NCBI GenBank assembly: GCA_022821845.1
Contig: JAJECT010000032.1
Span: forward strand, 35,809-99,808
Direction: 5' to 3'
Length of the DNA: 64,000 nt
From: Rhodothermales bacterium
GTDB lineage: Bacteria > Bacteroidota > Rhodothermia > Rhodothermales > VXPQ01
A program made the translations under genes and the position numbers. Below, one piece after another: positions 17,449-26,640 of the stretch. The notes beneath the pieces are model-generated. The model was not told the origin of the DNA, searched no databases, and saw only the letters and a program-made list of their open reading frames with translations. How positions within the stretch are numbered: the first letter of the stretch is position 1; every line of letters starts with the position of its first letter.

Positions 17449-18819
17449 ATGCCCGACTTGTTCAAGGAAGCCGCCGACCGGTATATTTCGCGGAATGCGC
17501 CGCTGGCGGATCGCATGCGTCCTCGTACGCTGGACGAATTCGTCGGGCAGGAACACATTCTCGGGCCGGGCAGGCTTCTGCGCCGGGCCATCCAGGCGGA
17601 TCGCATCACGTCCGTCATCTTCTATGGCCCGCCGGGCAGCGGCAAAACCACCCTCGCCCGCATCGTTGCAAACACCACCAAGGCGCATTTTGCGTCTCTG
17701 AATGCGGTGCTGTCCGGCGTCAAGGACATCCGCGAGGCGATCAGCGACGCGAGAACCCGACTGGAGCAGCATCAGCGGCGGACCATCCTGTTCATCGACG
17801 AGGTGCACCGGTTCAACAAGTCGCAGCAGGATGCGCTCCTGCCGCATGTCGAGAACGGGACGGTCGTGCTGATCGGGGCCACGACGGAGAATCCGTATTT
17901 CGAAGTGAACAAGGCGCTCGTGAGCCGGTCCCGCATTTTCGAATTGCGGACGCTCGACGAACCGGCGCTGCGGCAGATTGCGGTCTATGCGCTCGAAGAT
18001 ACGGAACGAGGATACGGCGACCACGATGTGCAGATCGCGCCCGAGGCGCTGGATCATTTGATCGACACGGCCAACGGCGATGCGCGTTCGGCGCTGAATG
18101 CCCTGGAACTGGCCGTGGAGACAACCGCTCCGGACGAGGCGGGCGCCATTCGGATCGATCTGGCGGTGGCGGAAGAAAGCATCCAGCGGCGCGCCGTCCT
18201 GTACGACAAGGAAGGGGACGTGCACTACGACACGATCAGCGCGTTCATCAAGAGCCTCCGCGGGTCCGATCCCGACGCGGCCCTGTACTGGATGGCCAAA
18301 ATGCTGTACGCCGGAGAGGACCCCCGTTTCATCATTCGCCGCATGTTCATCTTCGCGGCGGAGGACATCGGCCTGGCGGATCCCCGCGCGCTTCAGATCG
18401 CGTCGGCTACGGCGCACGGATTCGACTATGTGGGCATGCCCGAAGGGCAGTTTATGTTATCCGAGTGCTGCCTGTATCTGGCCACGGCGCCCAAAAGCAA
18501 CTCCACCATGTCGTATTTCAGCGCGCTTTCCCATGTCCGGCAGGAGCGGTCCGACGACGTGCCGAATCACCTCAAGGACGCCAGTCGGGACAAGGAAGGG
18601 TTTGGCCACGGGAAGGGCTACAAGTACCCCCATGCATTCCATGAACACTATGTGCCCCAGCAATATTTGCCCGACGAAATGCGGGGCACGTACTTTTACG
18701 AACCCGCCGAGATAGGCTACGAGGCGGAGGTGGTTCGCCGCATGGAGGAATTTCGCCGCCGCGACGCCGAAGAAGACTTCGAACGCCGCGTCCGCAAATA
18801 CGCGGAAGGGGAGGAATAG
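17449..18819 (+). CDS. rarA: Replication-associated recombination protein A (AAA+ ATPase)
   Basis: A 456-residue RarA/MgsA/WRNIP1 protein. Visible features are [20 protein letters not shown], Walker [10 protein letters not shown] (about residues 62-70), Walker [21 protein letters not shown], sensor 1 [14 protein letters not shown], and the C-terminal tetramerisation/MgsA region ([33 protein letters not shown]). It acts at stalled replication forks. The start at 17449 lies 21 nt after the YwgA-like gene. A core chromosomal gene, it helps to delimit the accessory genes on each side. Confidence 0.95.
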   Translation: MPDLFKEAADRYISRNAPLADRMRPRTLDEFVGQEHILGPGRLLRRAIQADRITSVIFYGPPGSGKTTLARIVANTTKAHFASLNAVLSGVKDIREAISDARTRLEQHQRRTILFIDEVHRFNKSQQDALLPHVENGTVVLIGATTENPYFEVNKALVSRSRIFELRTLDEPALRQIAVYALEDTERGYGDHDVQIAPEALDHLIDTANGDARSALNALELAVETTAPDEAGAIRIDLAVAEESIQRRAVLYDKEGDVHYDTISAFIKSLRGSDPDAALYWMAKMLYAGEDPRFIIRRMFIFAAEDIGLADPRALQIASATAHGFDYVGMPEGQFMLSECCLYLATAPKSNSTMSYFSALSHVRQERSDDVPNHLKDASRDKEGFGHGKGYKYPHAFHEHYVPQQYLPDEMRGTYFYEPAEIGYEAEVVRRMEEFRRRDAEEDFERRVRKYAEGEE

Positions 18820-18894
18820 GGCCCGCGGATTTGCAGGAACGTTTACAGGGGGTTGCGGATATGGGTAGCCTTCCGACCATGAAATACTTACGCC

Positions 18895-19779
18895 ATGTCT
18901 GAATTTTACCCCATCGTTACCGTAGAGCCGGAATGGGTGCTGGGAGGCGAGGACATGGGCAGCAAGGAAAAGTTCTGGTATCGCGATACCGCAGGGCGTA
19001 ACAAGAATTGCCTGTTCAAATACTCAAGAAGGGATACGGGCGAGCATTGGGCTGAAAAGATCGCCGCAGAAGTAGCGGCATGCCTTGGGACGTTGCATGC
19101 CAAGGTGGAATTGGCTGAATTTCAGAATGTGTATGGATCGACAACAGAGTCTTTCGCTCGTCGGGGCCGGGCGCTGATCCATGGCAATGAGGTATTGGCC
19201 ATTCTCATATCCGATTATAACCCGAGAAAAAAATTTCACCAGTCTGCCCATACGCTTGACAATATCCTGGCGGTATTGGATAGCGTTTTCACAAACAGCG
19301 GAGAGAAACGGCTATTTGCAGAGTACCTGGTGCTGGATGCGGTGATCGGCAATACGGATCGCCACCATGAAAACTGGGGGTTTCAACTACGCCGTCGCGG
19401 CGAGAAGGAATGGGATATATCACTGGCCCCTTCTTTCGATCATGCCTCCTCTTTGGGCAGAGAGCTCAGGGACGAGCGGCGTGATCGGCTTATGGCTGAA
19501 GATCGCGTCGGACGCTATGCGGAAAAGGGCCATGGCGGAATCTACTGGTCCCCGGACGAACGACGCGGCCCCAGCCCGCTTGAACTGGTGCGACGAGCCG
19601 CCAGCACGTATCTGGACCTGTTCCGCCCAGCGCTCGCGAAACTGGACCGGCTTGACGAGGGTATATTACGGAGCATAATCGACCGCGTACCTTCCGACTG
19701 GATGTCTGCATCGGCTCGGAAGTTCGCATTGGCGTTGATGCGTTATAACCTCGAACAATTAAGACGACTTGAACCATGA
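18895..19779 (+). CDS. HipA-like kinase
   Basis: A 294-residue protein resembling the HipA C-terminal (kinase) domain. Candidate kinase residues are Lys42 in LFKYSR (ATP), the catalytic loop GNTDRHHENWGF (Asp155, Asn160) and the metal-binding Asp182 in LAPSFDHASSLG. It lacks the HipA N-terminal subdomain 1. Known HipA/HipT relatives phosphorylate aminoacyl-tRNA synthetases or other targets; the target here is unknown. It overlaps the HIRAN gene by ATGA, so the two are made together. No HipB-type DNA-binding gene was found next to it. Confidence 0.78.
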   Translation: MSEFYPIVTVEPEWVLGGEDMGSKEKFWYRDTAGRNKNCLFKYSRRDTGEHWAEKIAAEVAACLGTLHAKVELAEFQNVYGSTTESFARRGRALIHGNEVLAILISDYNPRKKFHQSAHTLDNILAVLDSVFTNSGEKRLFAEYLVLDAVIGNTDRHHENWGFQLRRRGEKEWDISLAPSFDHASSLGRELRDERRDRLMAEDRVGRYAEKGHGGIYWSPDERRGPSPLELVRRAASTYLDLFRPALAKLDRLDEGILRSIIDRVPSDWMSASARKFALALMRYNLEQLRRLEP

Positions 19780-20537
19780 ACGAAAGGACCCTCTTTCTTG
19801 CCTGGCAGGATAAGAGCCGCAGCCGCCAATGGTTTCCGATTGGCAGGCTGGATGCGGACCGAGACCTTTCCAGGTATCGTTTCCGATACACGCATGGCGC
19901 CCGTCGAGCGCAGGAGGAGGCGTATTTCCCGACCCTTCCAGAATTTCCGGAAATGGATAAGGAGTATTTTTCTCCAGCGTTGTTTTACCTTTTCCAGAAC
20001 CGGGTTATGAAGCCGAACCGCCCGGATTTTCAGGAACACGTCAAGCGCCTGGGGCTTCCCGAGGATTCCAATCCCGATTCTTTTCAGATTCTATCGGTGA
20101 GCGGCGGCCAGCGAATTACAGACTTTTACGAGGTTTTTCCGAAAATCGAGACGAATGCCGCTGGCGATTTTACCACCCGTTTTTTTCTTCACGGTTGGCG
20201 ATACGCCAATGAGGCCGCCCAAAGTCGCCTTGCCCAAGTGGAATCCGGGGAAGAACTGTACGTGGCCCTGGAACTGAACAATCCGGTGACCAGGGTGTCC
20301 GTGCAAATCCAGACAACAGATTATCATATGATTGGTTGGGCTCCGCGCTACCTTGTGTCGGACCTTGCGAAGTCAATCGCTTGTTCGCCCGGCAAGTATG
20401 AGGCGAAGGTTGTTCGGCTCAATCCTCCGCCAGCCCCCATGAAGCAACGGTTGCTCATCGAACTGCGCGGCAATCTCGGCGAGCACGAACCGATGGCGGA
20501 CGAGGATTTCCTTCCTCTGGTCGAGGCGGCGGGGTAG
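19776..20537 (+). CDS. HIRAN-domain protein, possible partner of the HipA-like kinase
   Basis: A 253-residue protein. Residues about 133-205 form a HIRAN domain (TRFFLHGWRYAN, LYVALELNNPVTRVSV, MIGWAPRYLVSDLA), which in other proteins binds DNA ends or damaged DNA. The N-terminal 90 residues (WFPIGRLDADRDLSRYRFRY, then FPTLPEFPEMDKEYFSPALF) resemble the HipA N-terminal subdomain 1, as in the HipS antitoxin of HipBST systems. If so, this could be the antitoxin of the adjacent kinase; that is an inference. A degraded inverted copy of its 3' end lies at 15311-15400. Confidence 0.7.
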   Translation: MNERTLFLAWQDKSRSRQWFPIGRLDADRDLSRYRFRYTHGARRAQEEAYFPTLPEFPEMDKEYFSPALFYLFQNRVMKPNRPDFQEHVKRLGLPEDSNPDSFQILSVSGGQRITDFYEVFPKIETNAAGDFTTRFFLHGWRYANEAAQSRLAQVESGEELYVALELNNPVTRVSVQIQTTDYHMIGWAPRYLVSDLAKSIACSPGKYEAKVVRLNPPPAPMKQRLLIELRGNLGEHEPMADEDFLPLVEAAG

Positions 20538-20572
20538 GGAAAGCGCCGAAAATCCCTCTCCCGGATACGCAA

Positions 20573-20616
20573 CCTTAAAAAGTAAGGCGCGAAAATCTGG
20601 ACTTAAAAAATTACGG
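20573..20616. repeat. Dispersed double-palindrome intergenic element, copy 3
   Basis: Box 1 CCTTAAAAAGTAAGG (20573-20587) and a degenerate box 2 CTTAAAAAATTACGG (20602-20616) follow the layout of copies 1 and 2, with 29 rather than 30 bp between box starts. Confidence 0.45.
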
Positions 20617-20739
20617 TTTGCCCGAATTAACGCCCGAAAAAGAGGCATTTCATTGCCAATGCAGCCGGTTTTTTCGTTTATTCATAGAGAGGGTGTCCGA
20701 AACACGCCGACTTATTCTCGACCAGAACGGAAAAATCTC

Positions 20740-21621
20740 ATGAGCAATACACGCCGAACTTTCCTGAAAACGCTGGGCGTAGCCGCCGCCGGCGCCGTGG
20801 TGGGCGGCTGCCGCGAAACTTCCGAGCCGCAAGCGGAACCCGTCGTGACCGAGCCGCCGCTTCCCAGAATCGGATTCCAGTTGTACACAGTTCGGGACGC
20901 CATCGAGGCGGACGCCGCAGCAGCGCTCGGTCGCGTCGCCGAAATGGGGTATACCTCCGTGGAAACAGGGTTCTGGCCAGAGGGCATGACCCTGACGCAG
21001 GCGAGCAATCTCCTCAAGGACGCGGGGCTCAGCGTGTTCTCGGCGCATATCGAGATTCCCGAAGGAGCGCACCGGGCTGCCGTGCTGGAGGCCGCCGAGG
21101 CCTACGACTGCGACCGCATGGTGTGGCACGGATGGCCCGAGGACGAACGCTACCAGACGATGGACGGCATCAGGGAACTGGCCGACGTCTACAACGAGGC
21201 CTACGCTTTCTGCCAGGCGAATGGCCTGCAATTCGGGCTGCATAATCACTGGTGGGAATTCGAGCCGAATGCGGACGGCGCGCTTCCATACTATGAAATC
21301 ATGCCCCTCGTCGAGCCTGGAATTTTCTTCGAAATAGATACGTACTGGGCCAACGTGGGGGGACTCGACCCGGCGAAAGTAGTGGAGGATTGGGGCGCCC
21401 GCGCTCCCTTGTTGCACATCAAGGATGCGCTGGCGCTCTCGACCGAAGGTCCCATGGTGGCGGCGGGAAGCGGCCTGCAGGATTTCCCCGCCATTGCGGC
21501 GGCAGGACGCGGACATACGGAATGGATGATCGTGGAAATGGACGATTGCGAGACAGACATCTTCGAAGCCGCCGCGCAAAGTTTCGCGTATCTTGTGGAA
21601 AACGGGTTGGCGGAAGGATAG
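20740..21621 (+). CDS. Sugar phosphate isomerase/epimerase-like TIM-barrel lipoprotein
   Basis: A 293-residue protein. The N-terminus MSNTRRTFLKTLGVAAAGAV ends in a GGC lipobox, so it is probably Tat-exported and lipidated. The rest is a xylose-isomerase-like TIM barrel: IGFQLYTVRDAIEAD, FGLHNHWWEFE (metal-site His/Glu) and IFFEIDTYWANVGGLDP (Glu/Asp). Such exported proteins are frequent in Bacteroidota; the substrate is unknown. The start at 20740 is preferred because an upstream in-frame extension would bury the signal. It is convergent with the DUF1998 helicase. Confidence 0.87.
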   Translation: MSNTRRTFLKTLGVAAAGAVVGGCRETSEPQAEPVVTEPPLPRIGFQLYTVRDAIEADAAAALGRVAEMGYTSVETGFWPEGMTLTQASNLLKDAGLSVFSAHIEIPEGAHRAAVLEAAEAYDCDRMVWHGWPEDERYQTMDGIRELADVYNEAYAFCQANGLQFGLHNHWWEFEPNADGALPYYEIMPLVEPGIFFEIDTYWANVGGLDPAKVVEDWGARAPLLHIKDALALSTEGPMVAAGSGLQDFPAIAAAGRGHTEWMIVEMDDCETDIFEAAAQSFAYLVENGLAEG

Positions 21622-21681
21622 CAGGGAGAATGCCCTCTCATAAATCACAAATTCCCCTGCGATACGAGAAACCACTACGGA

Positions 21682-24600
21682 TTAAAGGCCATTAAGCAGC
21701 TCAGAAGTCAGAAACTCACGGGCCTTGTGACGATCAAGTTTGGTCGAGTAGTATTGGGTGCCATAGGTTAGCAGGCACCCATGACAAGCCCTGTCGCACT
21801 TCTTCACACAGCTCAGAACGGAAACCGAATCGCGCAACGAAGCGGCGACATGTTCGCGCAGCGCCGCCACATAGCCGTTGCCGCCCGCAGCCGCATCGTA
21901 GAGAAAAATCGATTGTTGAACCGTTTCGTCACGGGCTCTCCCCTCACGCACGGCAACGCCAACTTCTTCCTCCTCTATGCCAATGTAACGACAGAAAGAT
22001 CGGCGCAACGCGATGCTGATTGAAAGCGCCGTTCCCTCATCGGTCAAGCCCGCAAGTTGCAATTCGAAGATGTCGGTAGTCCGACTACCCCCCAGCGACA
22101 ATTCGCGCTGAATGGCAAATCCGGTTCCATCGCACTGGCTACTGCCATCTGGATCCTTCCCGCCCCGGAGGCGTGGATGTCCATCTTTGAGTGCCTCTGG
22201 CAGGTTGGATTTTTTTGCCGAACCAACTTCGGACGCTGCACGACCACAGCGCAAACAAACAGCGTATCCATGGCCGTGTACGCCCCGACTGCCGTGAAAC
22301 AGGTGCCCCTGATCAGTGTAGCGGAACCGCCCAATGCCTGAATCGACCAGTGAAGTCCATTCAAGCGTTGGACAGCTAATCCAAGGGGGTTCTACCGGAA
22401 TGTAGGTTGGCGTAATGACATTGTTGTGCGGCGAATGGCGAATATCGACTGCGAATCCGGCAGGTTCCAAGTACTTTTCCGCCTTCACGGAGCCGTCGCA
22501 GTGCGGACATTGCTCAGGCGGTGAGTGATTATCGCCAGTAGCTCCGCATTCGCGACAGCGCCAAACGTGACGAAGTGACTGCACCTCATTTACACTCTCC
22601 ACGTCTGCAGGAATATGCCAATTGAGCGTTACGCCACCCGATTCATAGACCCGACCATCCATGACAATCTCCGCCCCCGGCGCGTACTCCCGAATAGCCA
22701 TCTCAATTTGCCGCGACGGATAACCCAGCCGCTTGCCAAGCGCGTCGTCTCTGCCCTCGCGGTCTTTCTGTATTCGTTTCAAGTCGTTGATCGTCACCGG
22801 AATAAAGGTGACAATGCCCGTGGGAAATCCATAGCCGGGCAAGAATTGCCGATTTGCAAGTTCTCGTAACAGGTATTCTTTTTCTAACCGCTTTATCTGG
22901 TGTTCCACTGCGCGAACCGCCGGAGCTTTGGTTGCATCTGATTCATCCTCAAACTGTGCCGCATCCTTACGTAGAGCATCGACCTCGCGGCGCCATGCAT
23001 CCATTGATTGCTCCATGGCCTCCGCGGTAGCATCAAGCAGATGAGAGACCTTACGAGCACACAGTGCAGTATCGCGGACCAAGCGATTCAATCCCGTAAT
23101 CAGTTCTTCGTTGCGCTCCGCTTTTGTGCGACACCACGCAATAAACTGCTCTCCAGGATTCGAACCAGACTCGTCGTCCTGAAAGAACAGTCCCGTCTTC
23201 AGGCGTCGGACATCTTGACCTTGCAAAAACGTGCCAAGGCACAAGGAATTGACATGTCTCTGCACAAGACGTGCGCTGTCAAACGCAATTCGGGGGGCGC
23301 TCATCTGCACGGTAAAGGGCCACAATGGACGGTTGAACACCTGCTCCCCATGAGGCGAACTCGGGCACAGCGTAACCGCAAAAGACACCCCCTCGCCCCG
23401 CCGTCCGGCCCGACCGGCGCGTTGCAGATAATTGGCGGAGCTTGGCGGCGCGTTATTCATGATCACCGCCGAGAGTCCGCCAATGTCAACGCCCATCTCC
23501 ATCGTGGTCGAGCAACTGAGCACATTCAGTTTACCGTTCTTGAAACGCTTTTCAAGTTCGCGCAAACGTCCTCCGTCAAGTTGCGCAGAGTGTTCGGCGG
23601 CTTCAAAGTACGGCGCATTGGCGACGATGCGGTCGTTCAGATTGGTCCAGACTCCAAGTTTACGAGCCTCTTGTACCTTTGGATCGCTCTCCAGCCAATT
23701 TATAATCTCCTCGCGATCAGTCTCTTGCCCCGACGCGTCGCGCCAGTACGCCGAGGGAACACGGGGCGGAGTAAATTCCTGACACGGCTCCGCTACCCCC
23801 TTCGCCGGAAGGTAGGGCGAAAGGCCCTTCAGCGTTGCGTCAAGTACGCGTGCGGTATAGGGACAGACCGCGGCGAACGAAAGTTCACCCAGCACGGCAA
23901 TCTCGTCGAGCTTGAGCAAATATCCATCTCCCACCGACTGAAACCAAGGAGACAATGCTTTCCAGGCGCACTGCAAAGCTTCGTTTATTTTGTCCGTACT
24001 GGACTTTGAATCATCGAGCCTGGCAGCTTCTCGCAAGAGCCTGGGCAAACGCGATGGCCTGCCACCCTGTCTGATCTCTGGCCACCGTCGTTGTCGAAAT
24101 GTAAACGGGCCTTTGAAGCCGGGTCCTTGAACGTATCGCTTCCGAACAGGTATGCCCATCCATCGCAAATAAGCATCTTCCACCCGCACAGCGCTGACAT
24201 CGCGCATGAAAAAATCGAGCACGAGTTTCAAAAATACGGTCCATTCCTCGACTGGAAGCGGCCAGCCGGGTGGAGGGTTCTTGCCTCCTAAGAAAGGATA
24301 ACGTAGGGACACGAGTCCCATTGTCTCGGACGAGTTCATGCGCTTCGGTCGGCGGAAGAATTCCCGGTAGAGACAAAAATCGGCGAAGTCGTCCAGCGTG
24401 GCAGAAATGTAACTCGTTCGGCAGAAGCGCTTGTGCATCCGACAAAGGCTTGAATCGTCCTTGAGACGAGCGGCAGCGGCTTTCCACGACAGCGTTCCGA
24501 GCTCGCTCGCTGTACGGGCCCGAGAGAGTTCGGCTTCCTTCTGTTCCAAGATGGGACGCAGTGTCGAGGAGTTGATTTTTCGGAGATCTGCGATCTGCTG

Positions 24601-26640
24601 CTCCAACTCGTCCAGATTGCTCGTACCCATGGCCTCCCTTTCGGCGGCCAGCGCGTGGTAGAGGATGCTCCGCACCCGATTGCGCTCCGCCTCCTGCTGA
24701 AGCCTCACCGCCAGACGCGCGGAGCCCTGCCGCGAGTCGCTGAAGCCCAAGAGTCTCCGGCCCTGGTTTGGCAGCCCGGCGGTACCGGGACGCATCGGTC
24801 GGGTGTGCTCCAGGGCTGTCGGCACAATGGTGGACAGCGCGAACGGCGCACCGATGCGCAACTCCCGGAAGAGTCGACGACGCTTGTTCTTCGCCCCGCA
24901 TCGAACACAAATCGTTGAATCGTTACCGAGAGGAGCGAGACAAATCGGGGCCCCGTCTCCATTCTCACGAAGAGTACCATCTTGCTGAAGACACCACGTT
25001 TTTAGGTCTTCTACATTTGGGATTTTGTTACAAAGTAACCTGCGACATCCAGGCGATACGGATGCTTCGTCTTCGCTATCGCCATCATCATCCTCATCGG
25101 GATCAAATTCGAGCTGAAATTCGTCGATTTCCTCCGTTTCGATGTAGGGCAACAGCTTGTGTTCACCGGTGCCTTCCGAAAACTTCTCTTCGACAGACAG
25201 ATAGTCCTGCCCGCACTCCGTACAGGCCACCAGTTCGAATACAGGAAAATCGCAGTGTTCGCAATGGGTACGGCGGTGCGGGAATATGGCGCCAAAGCCC
25301 CAGCCGTCCCCAATGCTCCTGTCCCGACCGGAACAGACCGCATTGATGCATGCCCACAGGCCGCTCTGCGCCCGATGAAAGAGATGTATGCGCACCGGCA
25401 AAAAAGCCTCGCCGTTTCGGCGGGCGACCGAACCCTTTTCGACAAGTTCAATTATCTTCTTATCGTCATCAAGGCCAGACTTCTGCCGCAGTACCTGAAG
25501 CGTGGCAGGCTTTTCAGCCAACTGATCACGAATCTTTCTTGCGCCTGGGTAATGGCAAAGCGCTTCGTATAGGTCCTCTGCTTGCAATCCTCCCAAAGTC
25601 TCCGGGCTCTGTGCCAGGTCCGCTGGTGGCAATGGTGGAATGTGCCGCTCACCGGTGACAACATGGACCCGATCCAATGGTGCTCCAGAGACATCCGCAA
25701 GGAAACGTTGCAAATCCTTTTGGGCTTCGTCGCCACCAATAGTGGCCGATGTGGCGATAAAGCGCACATCCCCCGGATCGACATTAAAGTGGTGTAGCAC
25801 ACGCCGGAGCAGCAAGGCCATTTCGGCGGCTTGGGAACCGATGTAGGTATGAGCCTCGTCCAGCACAATCCACCGGAGCTTGCCGCAAGATTGTTCGAGA
25901 ATCGGTCTATCCTCAGTGCGAACAAGCATGTATTCCAGCATCGTCGAGTTGGTGACGAGTGCGGGAGCCGGATTTTCGCGGAGCGCCTTTCTTGAAATCT
26001 GTTCCGCACCCGCTCGCATCTGTTCATGGGCTGGCACCGTCTCTGGAGTTTCCCCGTTGTAAAGACAGAACCGAATATCGTCTCCAAAGCCATTGCACCA
26101 GGCTCGAAGCCTGTCACGCTGACTATTGATAAGGGCATTCAGGGGATACAGAAATAGTGCACGAACGCCGGTCAAGGCACCGATTTTTTCGTGCTCGCGG
26201 GCCAAGTCTTCAAGGATCGGCACAAGGAAGCACTCCGTTTTTCCGGAACCGGTGCCGCTCGTGACCAATACCGAACGAGGCACATCGTCAAGCAGATGTT
26301 GCCAGCAATCGAGTTGATGTTGAAAGGGCTTTCTGGTTTGAGGAAATGCCTGCTCCTTGTATGGCCCCTTTGGCTTGGCCATCGCCGAGACCAGCTTTTG
26401 CCGAAGCAGGCCTCTTTGGACCAAACCACTCATGTTTACATCTGCAACTTTCCAGCCGAAAGTTGCTTCCAGCACAGGATCGGCTAATAAAGCGCCCGAT
26501 TCGCCGGGATTCTGGGCATACAGATTTTCCAAATACTCTCGCAGCGCAAGAGAACGCAGACCCAGTTGGGATAGAATGGCGCGGCCGGAACGGGTCGAAA
26601 TATCCCGGATGAGGTTCGAAATATTGACGGTTTCGGTCAT
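21682..26640 (-). CDS. druE: Large DUF1998 DEAD/DEAH-box helicase, DruE-like (Druantia type III-like)
   Basis: A 1652-residue superfamily 2 helicase. Walker A SGTGSGKT is at about 128-135, motif II DEAH at 261-264, motif III ATSATIGG at about 297-304, and motif VI YLQRAGRAGRRGEG is much further on, after a large insert. Zinc-binding cysteine groups occur in the insert (HCEHCDFPVF, CTECGQDY) and near the C-terminus (CRECGATG, CPHCDGS), and the DUF1998 signature CDRACHGCLLTYG closes the protein. DruE, the hallmark of Druantia antiphage systems, has this design. The gene overlaps the preceding large unknown gene by ATGA, giving a two-gene unit like Druantia type III (druH-druE). Function is by analogy. 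Confidence 0.72.
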   Translation of the reverse strand: MTETVNISNLIRDISTRSGRAILSQLGLRSLALREYLENLYAQNPGESGALLADPVLEATFGWKVADVNMSGLVQRGLLRQKLVSAMAKPKGPYKEQAFPQTRKPFQHQLDCWQHLLDDVPRSVLVTSGTGSGKTECFLVPILEDLAREHEKIGALTGVRALFLYPLNALINSQRDRLRAWCNGFGDDIRFCLYNGETPETVPAHEQMRAGAEQISRKALRENPAPALVTNSTMLEYMLVRTEDRPILEQSCGKLRWIVLDEAHTYIGSQAAEMALLLRRVLHHFNVDPGDVRFIATSATIGGDEAQKDLQRFLADVSGAPLDRVHVVTGERHIPPLPPADLAQSPETLGGLQAEDLYEALCHYPGARKIRDQLAEKPATLQVLRQKSGLDDDKKIIELVEKGSVARRNGEAFLPVRIHLFHRAQSGLWACINAVCSGRDRSIGDGWGFGAIFPHRRTHCEHCDFPVFELVACTECGQDYLSVEEKFSEGTGEHKLLPYIETEEIDEFQLEFDPDEDDDGDSEDEASVSPGCRRLLCNKIPNVEDLKTWCLQQDGTLRENGDGAPICLAPLGNDSTICVRCGAKNKRRRLFRELRIGAPFALSTIVPTALEHTRPMRPGTAGLPNQGRRLLGFSDSRQGSARLAVRLQQEAERNRVRSILYHALAAEREAMGTSNLDELEQQIADLRKINSSTLRPILEQKEAELSRARTASELGTLSWKAAAARLKDDSSLCRMHKRFCRTSYISATLDDFADFCLYREFFRRPKRMNSSETMGLVSLRYPFLGGKNPPPGWPLPVEEWTVFLKLVLDFFMRDVSAVRVEDAYLRWMGIPVRKRYVQGPGFKGPFTFRQRRWPEIRQGGRPSRLPRLLREAARLDDSKSSTDKINEALQCAWKALSPWFQSVGDGYLLKLDEIAVLGELSFAAVCPYTARVLDATLKGLSPYLPAKGVAEPCQEFTPPRVPSAYWRDASGQETDREEIINWLESDPKVQEARKLGVWTNLNDRIVANAPYFEAAEHSAQLDGGRLRELEKRFKNGKLNVLSCSTTMEMGVDIGGLSAVIMNNAPPSSANYLQRAGRAGRRGEGVSFAVTLCPSSPHGEQVFNRPLWPFTVQMSAPRIAFDSARLVQRHVNSLCLGTFLQGQDVRRLKTGLFFQDDESGSNPGEQFIAWCRTKAERNEELITGLNRLVRDTALCARKVSHLLDATAEAMEQSMDAWRREVDALRKDAAQFEDESDATKAPAVRAVEHQIKRLEKEYLLRELANRQFLPGYGFPTGIVTFIPVTINDLKRIQKDREGRDDALGKRLGYPSRQIEMAIREYAPGAEIVMDGRVYESGGVTLNWHIPADVESVNEVQSLRHVWRCRECGATGDNHSPPEQCPHCDGSVKAEKYLEPAGFAVDIRHSPHNNVITPTYIPVEPPWISCPTLEWTSLVDSGIGRFRYTDQGHLFHGSRGVHGHGYAVCLRCGRAASEVGSAKKSNLPEALKDGHPRLRGGKDPDGSSQCDGTGFAIQRELSLGGSRTTDIFELQLAGLTDEGTALSISIALRRSFCRYIGIEEEEVGVAVREGRARDETVQQSIFLYDAAAGGNGYVAALREHVAASLRDSVSVLSCVKKCDRACHGCLLTYGTQYYSTKLDRHKAREFLTSELLNGL

